From positions 372,001 to 436,000 of the forward strand of contig CBDFIO010000001.1 of NCBI GenBank assembly GCA_965248155.1: a DNA stretch of 64,000 nt, read 5' to 3'. Under the pieces are notes generated by a model that saw only the letters and a program-made list of their open reading frames with translations, had not been told where the DNA came from and did not search any database. Positions 1 through 7,907 of the stretch are shown here, in pieces. Origin of the DNA: RFSX01 sp965248155. GTDB lineage: Bacteria > Bacteroidota > Bacteroidia > Chitinophagales > Saprospiraceae. Both the position numbers and the translations under genes were made by a program. Numbering within the stretch: position 1 is the first letter of the stretch; every line of letters begins with the position of its first letter.

Positions 1-429
1 ATCCCTTTGGATGAATTAATGTCTACAATAGACAATGCAATTAATAGTGGTTACTCTATCGGATGGGATGGTGATGTAAGTGAAAATGGATTTTCAGCAC
101 AAAATGGGATTGCCGTATTACCTACTGAGGATTCAAGGAAAGATTTGTTCAAAGAACCTGGAGAAGAATTAAAAGTTACAGCTGATCTTAGACAAGAACA
201 TTTTGAGAGCTTTTCTACTACAGATGATCATCTGATGCACATTGTTGGAAAAGCAAAAGATAAAAATGGTACGGAGTATTATATTATTAAAAATAGCTGG
301 GGAGAAATTAATCCTTTTAAAGGGTTTTTATACATGTCAAAAGCTTATGTAAAAATGAAAACCATTGCCGTTATGGTTCATCAAGATGCACTTTCAGCTA
401 AAATAAAAAGTAATATTTCTGAAGATTAA
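1..429 (+). CDS. C1-family aminopeptidase C / bleomycin hydrolase-like protease, C-terminal part
   Basis: The reading frame is open from the first base of the window, so the gene begins upstream and only about 142 C-terminal residues are present. Two papain-fold catalytic elements are visible: a His in 'DDHLMHIVGKAKD' and an Asn in 'YIIKNSWGE'. In the PepC/bleomycin hydrolase family these complete the Cys-His-Asn site; the Cys would lie outside the window. The enzyme normally trims N-terminal residues from peptides, and some Bacteroidota members are exported. Its stop at 427-429 overlaps, tail to tail, the stop of the glycosyltransferase on the other strand. Family assignment is strong; exact substrate and location are not shown. 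Confidence 0.85.
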   Translation: MPLDELMSTIDNAINSGYSIGWDGDVSENGFSAQNGIAVLPTEDSRKDLFKEPGEELKVTADLRQEHFESFSTTDDHLMHIVGKAKDKNGTEYYIIKNSWGEINPFKGFLYMSKAYVKMKTIAVMVHQDALSAKIKSNISED

Positions 430-1031
430 TCTGCGCTAATAGATTGGTATAAATCTGGAAATTGCCTCAGGTCATCGATTGTATCGATGTCATTTAACTT
501 CGGTAATTGAGTATAACTTAATTGAAGTGATTCAATTTTTCTAATCGTTTGTTCCATTACTTTTGAACTGCTCCATTCGATATCTTCAAATAAGGCAGAA
601 TGTAATTTTTTCATTCCCAAAAGATAATATCCACCATCTTCTGAAGGACCGATAACACAGTCATGTTTATCTAATCTGATAAAAGCCTCTTCAATTATTT
701 GAGAAGAGATGTCAGGGCAATCGCTACCAATGATTATAGCCTTAGACTGAGAATTAAGCACATATTGAAAGGCTCCAAACATTTTTCTACCGAGATCACC
801 TTCAGGCTGTAATTGCTTTTGATATTGATTTGAATTCCATTCATCTTCTTTTATTGACGAATGATAAAAGAGATATCTCGAAGCAGATACTTTTAAAGTT
901 TCAGTCCGTGTATGTTCAAGAAGTTTTTGATAAATGAGTAAAGCGTTCTTGTTTCCAATAGAGGCTGCAAGTCTTGTTTTAACATAACCTGCAATTGGAT
1001 TTTTTATGAATATGATGAGACCTCTAGCTAT
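426..1031 (-). CDS. TIGR04282/DUF2064-type glycosyltransferase with no canonical start codon
   Basis: The frame is open from 1061 to 426. The nucleotide-binding N-terminus 'LIIFIKNPIAGYVKTRL' is encoded at about 1019-971, and the metal/substrate motif 'GSDCPDI' and 'GPSEDGGYYLLG' follow. This is the CofC-like glycosyltransferase-A fold of TIGR04282, about 200 residues, so the gene is essentially full length. No ATG, GTG or TTG precedes the conserved N-terminus. The best-placed codon is ATA at 1031 (ATA-GCT-AGA-GGT), 8 bases after the stop of the adaptor gene. A start at the internal ATG at 782 would remove the nucleotide-binding half. Either an atypical start is used, or ATG mutated to ATA and the gene is silent. 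The substrate is unknown. Confidence 0.7.
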   Translation of the reverse strand: MARGLIIFIKNPIAGYVKTRLAASIGNKNALLIYQKLLEHTRTETLKVSASRYLFYHSSIKEDEWNSNQYQKQLQPEGDLGRKMFGAFQYVLNSQSKAIIIGSDCPDISSQIIEEAFIRLDKHDCVIGPSEDGGYYLLGMKKLHSALFEDIEWSSSKVMEQTIRKIESLQLSYTQLPKLNDIDTIDDLRQFPDLYQSISAD

Positions 1032-1039
1032 GAGATATA

Positions 1040-2422
1040 TTATTTGTCTTTTTCTTTGTCTTTATCCTTCTTCTTGTCTTCTTTGATATAGACATCATCA
1101 CCATCATCTAATTTGTTGGAGATGGCTGAATACGGTCCGACCACAACTTGAACAGTATCTTCCAATCCTTCAAGGATTTGAATGTACTCATCATCCTGGA
1201 TACCCGTTGTTACTTCATGCATAGAAACAGTATCTCCTGCGAAAGAAAAGACAACTTCTTTGAATTCTTTATCATCTTCTGAGGCGGAATCTTCTTTTCC
1301 TTCTTTTTCAATTTCTCGAGCCGTTACCGATTGGATAGGCACACTTAATACACCTTCAACTTCATTCGTGTAAATATCAACAGAGGCTGACATTCCAGGT
1401 CTGAAAGGAAACTGTTTTCCAGGTTCAATCAGGTCATTGTATGATTCAGGATCTATTCTGATTTTAACAATGAAATTTGTAACCTGATCTGTGTTTAAGG
1501 CTGCACCAGCTCCACCAATATTAGAAGCAGAATTGGCGATCTCTGAAATATATCCTTTAAATATTTTGTCTAGATAAGCATCTACTTCAATGTCTACTTC
1601 GTCATTCAAAGCCACTCTGATAATATCATTTTCTGATACATCAACTTGAACTTCAATCGAGCTTAGATTTGCAATTCGCATCATTTCAGTTCCCGACATT
1701 TGAATGGTTCCTACCACTCTTTCACCTTGTTCAACGCTAAGACTGGAAATTAATCCATCTACTGGAGCTGATATTGTTGTCTTATTTAGACTTGTTTGCA
1801 TTTCCTGATAAGAGGCTTCAGCAGATTCTACATTGTATTTTGCACTTTCAATGCTTTGTTCAGCTGAGCGAATACTTGCCTCCATTGATTTAAGGTTAGC
1901 AGCCAGGTTTTCAACATTTGTTATGGCTTGTTCTAAGTCTGCCTGTGACACTATTCCCTCATTTTTCAATTGATTATTTCTATCCAGAATTTTTCTTGCA
2001 TTCTTCAGTTGAGCCACAATTTGCTCTCTCTGAGCGATGTTGCCTTCCTTGTTGCTTTTAGACATAGCTAAATTTGATTTAGCCCCACTGACTGCAGCTT
2101 TTGCTCTCTGTAGCGCGGAAACATAAGATTCAGGATCTATTTTCGCAAGAAGTTGGCCTGCAGTAACAGAATCACCTTCCATGACATAGAGTTCAACAAT
2201 TTCTCCGGAAACATCAGAGGAAATTTTTACTTCCTTTTCAGGGAATACTCGACCTGATGCTGACACAGTTTCCTTAATCGTTCGATTTTCAATTTTTTCG
2301 ATGCTTATTTCTGTCCCTTTAGGTTTGCTTTTACCTTTATATATTGCTGCAACAATAAGTAATCCGATTAGGATTATTCCTATGATTGTATACAATAGTC
2401 GTTTGCTCTTCTTTTTAGCCAT
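1040..2422 (-). CDS. Periplasmic adaptor (membrane fusion) protein, MacA/HlyD type
   Basis: 460 residues. An N-terminal membrane anchor lies at about residues 9-28, followed by a lipoyl-like half ('GEIVELYVMEGDSVTAGQLLAKIDPESY'), a long Ala/Gln/Glu-rich helical hairpin at roughly 100-215, the second lipoyl half ('ISAPVDGLISSL'), and beta-barrel and membrane-proximal domains. Such adaptors join an inner-membrane pump to a TolC channel. The C-terminus is a highly charged Lys/Asp/Glu tail. It lies 2 bases after the tolC-like gene, so the two are almost certainly cotranscribed and translationally coupled. No ABC or RND pump gene follows, so the partner must be encoded elsewhere. The cargo cannot be predicted. 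Confidence 0.9.
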   Translation of the reverse strand: MAKKKSKRLLYTIIGIILIGLLIVAAIYKGKSKPKGTEISIEKIENRTIKETVSASGRVFPEKEVKISSDVSGEIVELYVMEGDSVTAGQLLAKIDPESYVSALQRAKAAVSGAKSNLAMSKSNKEGNIAQREQIVAQLKNARKILDRNNQLKNEGIVSQADLEQAITNVENLAANLKSMEASIRSAEQSIESAKYNVESAEASYQEMQTSLNKTTISAPVDGLISSLSVEQGERVVGTIQMSGTEMMRIANLSSIEVQVDVSENDIIRVALNDEVDIEVDAYLDKIFKGYISEIANSASNIGGAGAALNTDQVTNFIVKIRIDPESYNDLIEPGKQFPFRPGMSASVDIYTNEVEGVLSVPIQSVTAREIEKEGKEDSASEDDKEFKEVVFSFAGDTVSMHEVTTGIQDDEYIQILEGLEDTVQVVVGPYSAISNKLDDGDDVYIKEDKKKDKDKEKDK

Positions 2423-2424
2423 TA

Positions 2425-3876
2425 TTATAATTTAAGTGGTTTTCCAAGGTAAAATTCTAAAATTTTGATGTTGAATAGGTACTGATATTTATCAATTAAT
2501 CTTGTTATTTCAGCATTCTCCATCTGGGTTTTTTGAGATTCCCATTCGAAGCTGTTCGTTGCTCCGATTTCAAGTCTTTTCGTTGTATTTTCGAAAGCTA
2601 ATTTTTGAGCTTCAAGTGCTTTTTCTGAAGCTTCTAGTTTTTGCTTTGATGCTCTTGCATCTGCTAATGCTTGTTGGACAGTAATTTTTAAATTCTCTAA
2701 TTGTTGATCATAATTCAATTGAGCATTGATGGCATTGAGTTTGGCAAACTGAACATTGGATTTTGTGTTCCCGTTGTTATAGATTGGGATGCTGACGCCA
2801 ACACCGAAACCATATGAAAGGTTTTCATCAATTTGAGTCGTATAATTGGTTTTTGAAATATCAAAAGCCGGTACTTCCTGTGAGATAGTTACCGGAACAT
2901 CATTTAGAGGTAGAACAGGATTATTAGATGAAATTAAAAGATCTGTTTGTACTGTAGATGTACCACTCTCAACAAAACTTCTAGCCTGATTTGAATAAGC
3001 AGATCCAAGACTTGCGCCGAATCTTACACTTGGAAAATGAAGTCCTTTTGCTATATCAACTCCGATAGCGGCACTTTGAATTCTAAGTTCGTTAGCCAAA
3101 AGGTCCGGTCTGTTTTTCTGCGCTTCAATGAATGCATATTCAAAATCAATAAGATCAGGATCGGTCTGAATAACGATATCCTCTGGTGCTTCTATTTCTA
3201 AAGGAAAACTTGGATCCAGTCTGAGCACTTGCTTCAGTTGAAGCGTGGCGATATCGAGATTGTTTCTTGAGGTGATTAATACCTGTTCACTTTGTGCGAT
3301 TTGGGCTTCTAGATTCAAACTTTCTGATTCTGGAAGCGCACCTGCACTAATTGATTTATTGATTTGATCTAATTGTTGCTGACTAAGATCAAGTTGCCCT
3401 TCTGAAATGGTAATATTTTCAATGGCAAAAAGTACATTTAGAAAATTAGTGGCAACCTGTAGAGCGATCGCTCTTCTCATATTATCCAGATCGGCTTCAC
3501 TGGCATCCTTTTCTACTTTAGCTTGCTTGATATTGTTTCCTATTCTGAACCCTTCAAAAATTGAAAAACCAGTGTTTAGCCCATAATTATTTGAGAAAAA
3601 TGTAGCAGTTATGAAGTCATTAGATGTTGGGTCTACGGTTTTACCAAAATTCCAATTTACGCCGGTATTGGCATTCAGGTTTGGATACCTGGCTTGCTTT
3701 GCAAGATCTAAACTTACATCTGCTTGAGATACAGCAACTTCAGATTGATTAATAGCGATACTTGCTTTCTGAGAATGCAAAACACACTTTTCCAAAGTCC
3801 ATTTTTCTTGGGCTGAAGAAAATATTGGTAAAATCATTACCAATATGACGATGAGACTATTATAGTTTCTATTCAT
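2425..3876 (-). CDS. TolC-family outer membrane efflux protein
   Basis: 483 residues with a cleavable signal peptide ending near residue 22 ('PIFSSAQ'). The body has two long, Gln/Ala/Leu-rich helical repeats and short strands typical of the outer membrane efflux protein family: 'ATNFLNVLFAIENITISEGQLDLSQQQLDQI' spread over the first repeat, and 'QQALADARASKQKLEASEKALEAQ' in the second. It would form the trimeric outer-membrane exit duct for the adaptor encoded 2 bases downstream. First gene of a leftward operon; no clear TAnnTTTG element was seen upstream. Full length for the family. Substrate unknown. Confidence 0.92.
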   Translation of the reverse strand: MNRNYNSLIVILVMILPIFSSAQEKWTLEKCVLHSQKASIAINQSEVAVSQADVSLDLAKQARYPNLNANTGVNWNFGKTVDPTSNDFITATFFSNNYGLNTGFSIFEGFRIGNNIKQAKVEKDASEADLDNMRRAIALQVATNFLNVLFAIENITISEGQLDLSQQQLDQINKSISAGALPESESLNLEAQIAQSEQVLITSRNNLDIATLQLKQVLRLDPSFPLEIEAPEDIVIQTDPDLIDFEYAFIEAQKNRPDLLANELRIQSAAIGVDIAKGLHFPSVRFGASLGSAYSNQARSFVESGTSTVQTDLLISSNNPVLPLNDVPVTISQEVPAFDISKTNYTTQIDENLSYGFGVGVSIPIYNNGNTKSNVQFAKLNAINAQLNYDQQLENLKITVQQALADARASKQKLEASEKALEAQKLAFENTTKRLEIGATNSFEWESQKTQMENAEITRLIDKYQYLFNIKILEFYLGKPLKL

Positions 3877-4041
3877 ACAATTTGTAAATGAGCTGTAAGA
3901 TTAATCAATTGATACAAAAACTACCAATATATTCTATAAAGCTTTTCAAATCATGGATAAACTTGCAATTAATATAATTCGGCAATTATTTAGTGATTCA
4001 TTCCATAGAATAAATAAATTGAATAATTTTGTGGCTCTCTA

Positions 4042-4100
4042 GCCAAAGTGGCGGAAATAGAAGACATTCTGGACTCAAATTCCAGCTTTTGACAATTTAA
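4042..4100 (+). pseudogene. tRNA-Leu(CAA)-like relic lacking its 3' half
   Basis: The segment aligns without gaps to the first 54 bases of the intact tRNA-Leu that begins 69 bases downstream. It has the 5' acceptor strand GCCAAAG, D-arm TGGCGGAAATAGAAGAC, and an anticodon arm CTGGA-CTCAAAT-TCCAG with anticodon CAA. By my count 32 of the first 44 positions match. The anticodon stem differs from the intact gene at two paired positions but still pairs perfectly. After the anticodon arm there is no T-arm, no GTTCGA loop and no 3' acceptor strand, so it cannot be a functional tRNA. It may be the remains of a diverged tRNA-Leu duplicate. Confidence 0.6.
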
Positions 4101-4110
4101 AATAGTATCA

Positions 4111-4194
4111 GCCGATGTGGCGGAATTGGTAGACGCGCCGGATTCAAAATCCGGTTCTGGCAACAGAGTGGGGGTTCGAGTCCCCCCATCGGTA
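4111..4194 (+). tRNA. tRNA-Leu (anticodon CAA)
   Basis: 84-base class II tRNA. The acceptor GCCGATG (4111-4117) pairs with CATCGGT (4187-4193; the first pair is G-T), with discriminator A at 4194. The anticodon stem CCGGA/TCCGG encloses loop TTCAAAA, giving anticodon CAA, which reads UUG. A long variable arm and a T-arm GGGGG-TTCGAGT-CCCCC follow. The 3' CCA is not encoded, so it would be added enzymatically. It reads rightward in isolation between the tolC operon and a pseudogene. Confidence 0.97.
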
Positions 4195-4399
4195 CTTTTC
4201 TTATCTTTTTAATTCCGGACTATATAATTTATTAATACAAAATTCCTTGGGGATAGATTTGAGAATAAGAATGACATGATCATTTTTTAATAGACTAGAT
4301 GTCTTATTAATGCCTTTCTCTAATTATTATTTACGGTCTGACATATAATGGTTTAATGTAAATCTTTGTCAAGAAAAATATTATCGATATTAGTGTAAT

Positions 4400-5114
4400 A
4401 TGTACATATTGAGAAAAGTCTATTTTATTATCTTGATAATTGGGTATAGTGTTCAGCTTATTAGTCAGGTTCAAATTGGACAAACGATCAATTGTCTCAA
4501 ATTAATAACTTAAATAGCTGTGTTGCCATTGTTAATATGTCCTCTGATGGATCTAGACTCTTTTATTCCAATGTAGGACCTTCCAATTTCTATCGACATG
4601 ATAAAGGATATAATATCTGGATATTGGATTTGATAAATGAAGAATGGAAAGAAATATCAAATATATCTAATAGTGATTACATAGTTGCTTCACTTTCGTT
4701 TGATGCATCAGGAGATGGTAAAACCTTTGCAGTTGCAGCTTTTGAATCTATTATTCCCATTGGTGAATTGTTAGCACAAGTATTGATTTATCATGAACTT
4801 GACGATCAATGGATAATTGCAGATAGTTCATTTCAGGTTAGAAAAAACACGAGGACCCCTGAATTAGATATTGAGTTGAACCACATTGGAGATAAGATAA
4901 TTATAGGTTCACCTGGGTGTCAAGGATTTTATCCGGTACCTTTTAGGAATGATCTTGCGTTTGGCAATAAAACCGAATCTCAATGGACATTCGAAAATCT
5001 TGTCTTCACTAATAATGGAATTGGTCTAAGCATTGATATTTCAGACGATGGGAACACAGTGATTTCTAGTTCATATTTTCTTGGATGTTACCAGGAATAT
5101 AATCGTAATGGTAG
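4400..5114 (+). pseudogene. Type IX-secreted repeat protein, 5' part, disrupted by IS3
   Basis: Left part of a gene split by the insertion sequence at 5115-6303. ATG at 4400 opens a signal peptide ('MYILRKVYFIILIIGYS') and the typical start 'VQIGQTIN', then the frame closes. The mature domain continues from about 4492 in another frame, with repeats such as 'NMSSDGSRLFYSNVG' and 'DISDDGNTVISSS' that resemble beta-propeller-like repeats in Bacteroidota surface proteins. Loss of one base near 4488-4492 explains the shift. The frame continues to the element's left edge at 5114 and into the right part after 6307. The product can no longer be made intact. Confidence 0.85.
5111..5114. repeat. Target-site duplication GTAG, left copy
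   Basis: GTAG immediately precedes the left inverted repeat of the IS3-family element, and GTAG also follows the right end at 6304-6307. A 3-4 bp duplication is normal for IS3-family insertion, so this marks a simple transposition into the repeat-protein gene. Confidence 0.85.
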
Positions 5115-5142
5115 TGTAACCTTCCCTGTTTTCAGACATAGT

Positions 5143-5983
5143 TTAACTAGACACTTTCAAATTTAATTCTTTTAAATATCTTATAGGTGAAACACCTCCA
5201 AGAGAACTGTGGGGATGGTTCAAGTTGTAATCTATTCTCCATTCTTCTGCTAATTTTCTTAATTGTCCTAGATCTTCAAATATATACGCATCTAAAATAT
5301 CTTCTCTAAACAACCTATTGAATCTTTCGATATACGCATTTTGTGTTGGCTTACCCGGTTGAATGTATTGGATTTGTATCTTCTTTTCTTTGCACCAATT
5401 CATAAATAGTTTGCTTATAAATTCAGGTCCGTTGTCAACTCTAATTTTCTTGGGTACCCCTCTTATCCATATCAGTTCTTCTAATTGTCTTACCAGACTA
5501 CTACTGTTCTGTGAATAGTCAGCATTTACAATCAATGCTTCACGACTAAAATCATCCAATACGTTTAATACCCTTACTTTTCTTCCATACTCTAAACTAT
5601 CATGCATAAAATCAGCACTCCATGTTCTATTAACTGTTTGAGGTATTTTTAAAGGATGTTTAATTCGTGCTGGTAACCTTCTTTTTCTCTTTCTTCTTAA
5701 CTTAAGTTTCATTTTTCTATAGACTCGGAGTACTCTTTTACGATTCCATCTGTATCCTTCATTCCTGATCCGCAGATAGTAATTATCAAACCCACGTGTG
5801 GGATGATCTTTGGCTAATCTTTCAAGAACTTCCATTAGTAAACTATCATCCTTTTTAGTTTGATAGTACCATTGTGATCTCGGAAGATTTACAACTCTAC
5901 ACGCCCTCTGAACTTTTACTCCTTTATCTTCAATGAGAAATTGTGCTCGTTTTTTCTTTTCAGAAGGCTTTAAAACTTTTTTT
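5143..5983 (-). CDS. IS3-family transposase OrfB (integrase catalytic domain)
   Basis: From the first ATG at 5835 the protein is 230 residues, but its frame is open up to the A7 tract at 5977-5983 and encodes the usual OrfB N-terminus ('VLKPSEKKKRAQFLIEDKG'). The natural product is therefore an OrfAB fusion made by -1 frameshifting. The DDE integrase core is present: Asp in 'TWSADFMHD', Asp in 'IRVDNGPEFIS', Glu in 'NAYIERFNRLFRE'. It catalyses cut and join of the element ends. The stop at 5143 lies 28 bases inside the left end. The residues needed for activity are present. Confidence 0.93.
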
Positions 5984-6242
5984 CAAGAATCTCTTTTAAG
6001 AGTTGATGATCTAAACTTAAGTCGGCAAACATGCGCTTAAGTCTTACGTTTTCTTGTTCAAGTTCTTTGAGCTTTCTTGATTGATGGGTTTCCATTCCGC
6101 CATACTTCTTTTTCCAGTTATAAAAGGTGGCTTTGCTAATCCCAGATTCCCTGCAAATGGATTCGCAGCTCTTTCCTGCTTCATACTGTTTTAGCAAGGA
6201 AACAATTTGGCTTTCTGTAAATCTTGACTTTTTCATTTTCAT
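5970..6242 (-). CDS. IS3-family transposase OrfA (helix-turn-helix)
   Basis: 90 residues. An N-terminal helix-turn-helix ('FTESQIVSLLKQYEAGKS' then 'CRESGISKATFYNWKKKYGG') binds the element ends. A leucine-rich coiled coil ('KLKELEQENVRLKRMFADL') mediates multimerisation. The last codons run through AAA-AAG in the context A-AAA-AAG (rc of 5976-5982), the classic -1 slippery heptamer of IS3 elements, 6 bases before its TAA. Slippage there joins OrfA to OrfB. Confidence 0.93.
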   Translation of the reverse strand: MKMKKSRFTESQIVSLLKQYEAGKSCESICRESGISKATFYNWKKKYGGMETHQSRKLKELEQENVRLKRMFADLSLDHQLLKEILEKKF

Positions 6243-6303
6243 TCAGTTTAAAATTAACAATTCTGTCTAGTTTTAAACTGTCCAGTTTTTGGGGAAGGCT
6301 ACA

Positions 6304-7075
6304 GTAGAGCAGTTATTTTTGACAATGAATTTGATCCAAGAATTATCCAAGAATTATCCAAGAATTTATTGGACCTGATTTTGATAGTGAATTAGGTGAA
6401 GGAGTTGTTATATCTGGTGATGGGAATACTATTGCAATTACAGAAAAACAAGGATGTGCGAGTAGTTTAGTTGGACCATATAAAATTAGAGTGCTTAGAA
6501 AAGAAGGGATTGAATGGAAACAAATAGGTAATGTAATAGAGGGTTATCAAAAGCATACTATTACTCCAAATGGATTGGATCTTTCGTCCGATGGAAATCG
6601 GATTGCAGCAGGGTCAATTAATTTTTGTCGCGGCCTAACCCCACCTCAGGCAAAGTTATTTGAATTTAAGAATAATCAGTGGAATCAAATTGGTAATTCT
6701 ATTGTATCGGATGGTCTAGATGATAGCTTGACTGGAGCTTCAGTTTCTATTTCTAATGATGGAACTATTTTAGCAGTTGGTGAATCTTGGAAGGATGGTG
6801 TCGGTCAGGTAAGGGTTTTTAAATTTCCAAACTACACTTCAAGCTCTGAGGATTTGAATTTTAATTACTCTATTTACCCCAACCCATCTTCAGATTTTAT
6901 TAATATTAAAGGAGTAGATGGCAAGTATTTTATTTATGATCTAAATGGTAAGCTTTTACAAACTGGTATGGTGAATCCTCAGAGTATTGATATTAGTTCT
7001 TTGTCGAAGGGAATGTACATACTTAAAATTTATTCATCAAGTAGAACAATTGTATCTAGAATAGTTAAAATATAA
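6304..7075 (+). pseudogene. Type IX-secreted repeat protein, 3' part with C-terminal sorting domain
   Basis: Right part of the gene split by the IS3 element; 6304-6307 repeats the target GTAG. The frame resumes as 'RAVIFDNEFDPRIIQE' and is then lost in an 11-bp tandem duplication at 6336-6357. Removing one copy restores 'PRIIQEFIGPDFDSELGEGVVISGDGNTIAI', which reads on without stops to 7075. The repeat units ('LDLSSDGNRIAAGS', 'VSISNDGTILAVGES') match those of the left part. The last ~75 residues are a type A sorting domain of the type IX secretion system ('YSIYPNPSSDFINIKG ... GMYILKIYSSS'), so the ancestor was an exported surface protein. GTG at 6491 is the first start-like codon, but translation from it would lack a signal peptide. 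Confidence 0.88.
6336..6368 (+). repeat. 11-bp tandem duplication causing a frameshift
   Basis: CCAAGAATTAT occurs at 6336-6346 and 6347-6357, followed by the near copy CCAAGAATTTAT. Because 11 is not a multiple of three, the extra unit breaks the reading frame; deleting one unit restores an open and sensible frame. This looks like replication slippage after the gene lost function. Confidence 0.85.
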
Positions 7076-7131
7076 TTTTATTTATTTACTAAGAGTTATT
7101 TTTTTTTATTAGACAATAAACTTCCTGTCAG

Positions 7132-7716
7132 ATGGTAGTATTTAGAATAATTTTCTTAGCATTTATTTTGTTAATTCCCAATCTTTTGTCTGGACAACTT
7201 ACAAATAAAGAAATTTGGTGGGATTCTGGTTTAATGTTAAGTGTCTCACATGGTGGAGAATACGATACAATTAGTTTAAAGGAAATAATTTCAGGAAAAG
7301 ATAAAACCTCTTTTCTAATTAATCAAAATGGTGACACTTTAAATCATGATTACATAAAAGGTAAAGTTCTTTTATTGGATTATTGGTTTTTAGCCTGTAA
7401 GCCCTGCATTGCTGAGATTATGGGTTTTGATAGATTAAAATCAAGATTTAAAAACGATCAATTCGAAGTAATTACTTTTACTTCTGATAAATTTTTTGAT
7501 GTACAGGAAAAGTTACTCAGTAAAAGAAATTTCAAATTTCACATAATCTCAAATTCATCCCTACTAAAAAAGCATACCTATCCTTTAAAAATTCTAACGG
7601 ATAAAAGAGGTGATTTAATTATTATGCAATTCGGTGGAGGTTCTATATCAAAAGATGCAGGAATAAAAATGTGCGAAAAGTACGAACCACTAATACTCAA
7701 ATCTTTAAAAGCTTAA
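7132..7716 (+). CDS. Exported TlpA-like thioredoxin-fold protein
   Basis: 194 residues. A signal peptide of about 22 residues ends 'LLSGQ'. A thioredoxin-like core follows, with the redox motif Cys-Lys-Pro-Cys in 'LLLDYWFLACKPCIAEI' at about residues 88-91 and the strand 'FEVITFTSD'. The usual cis-Pro strand is weak ('HTYPLKILTDKRGDLI'). Such proteins reduce or shuffle disulfides in the periplasm, for example during cytochrome c maturation; a di-haem cytochrome gene lies 190 bases downstream, but a functional link is only inference. It follows the disrupted type IX gene by 56 bases. Confidence 0.8.
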   Translation: MVVFRIIFLAFILLIPNLLSGQLTNKEIWWDSGLMLSVSHGGEYDTISLKEIISGKDKTSFLINQNGDTLNHDYIKGKVLLLDYWFLACKPCIAEIMGFDRLKSRFKNDQFEVITFTSDKFFDVQEKLLSKRNFKFHIISNSSLLKKHTYPLKILTDKRGDLIIMQFGGGSISKDAGIKMCEKYEPLILKSLKA

Positions 7717-7907
7717 ATTGATATAATTACTTTTGTGTTTCTTATTAGTTATTTTGTGATTTAATCTAACGTAATTTCATCAATTAGATACTTGCCTCCT
7801 GTTTTCCGAATAATATAAAATACTCCTTCTGAATATAGAATCTCAATAATAATCCCCTAACTTTAGGAGTAGGTCTATCCTCAGACTTAAAGCCTAAAGA
7901 ACAATCT

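Larger units (their letters stand above)
5115..6303 (-). mobile_element. IS3-family insertion sequence, apparently intact
   Basis: 1189 bp. The ends are imperfect inverted repeats: TGTAACCTTCCC at the left and TGTAGCCTTCCC read inward from the right, with further patchy similarity for about 35 bases. It carries orfA and orfB on the minus strand, linked by an A7 slippery tract, and is flanked by a GTAG duplication. Nothing in it looks mutated, so it may still be mobile. It interrupts a type IX-secreted protein gene. Confidence 0.95.

Noticed and set aside
4195..4399. Hidden ncRNA or regulatory site between the tRNA and the pseudogene
   Set aside because: The stretch is AT-rich with no stable hairpin, repeat or consensus promoter that I could defend.
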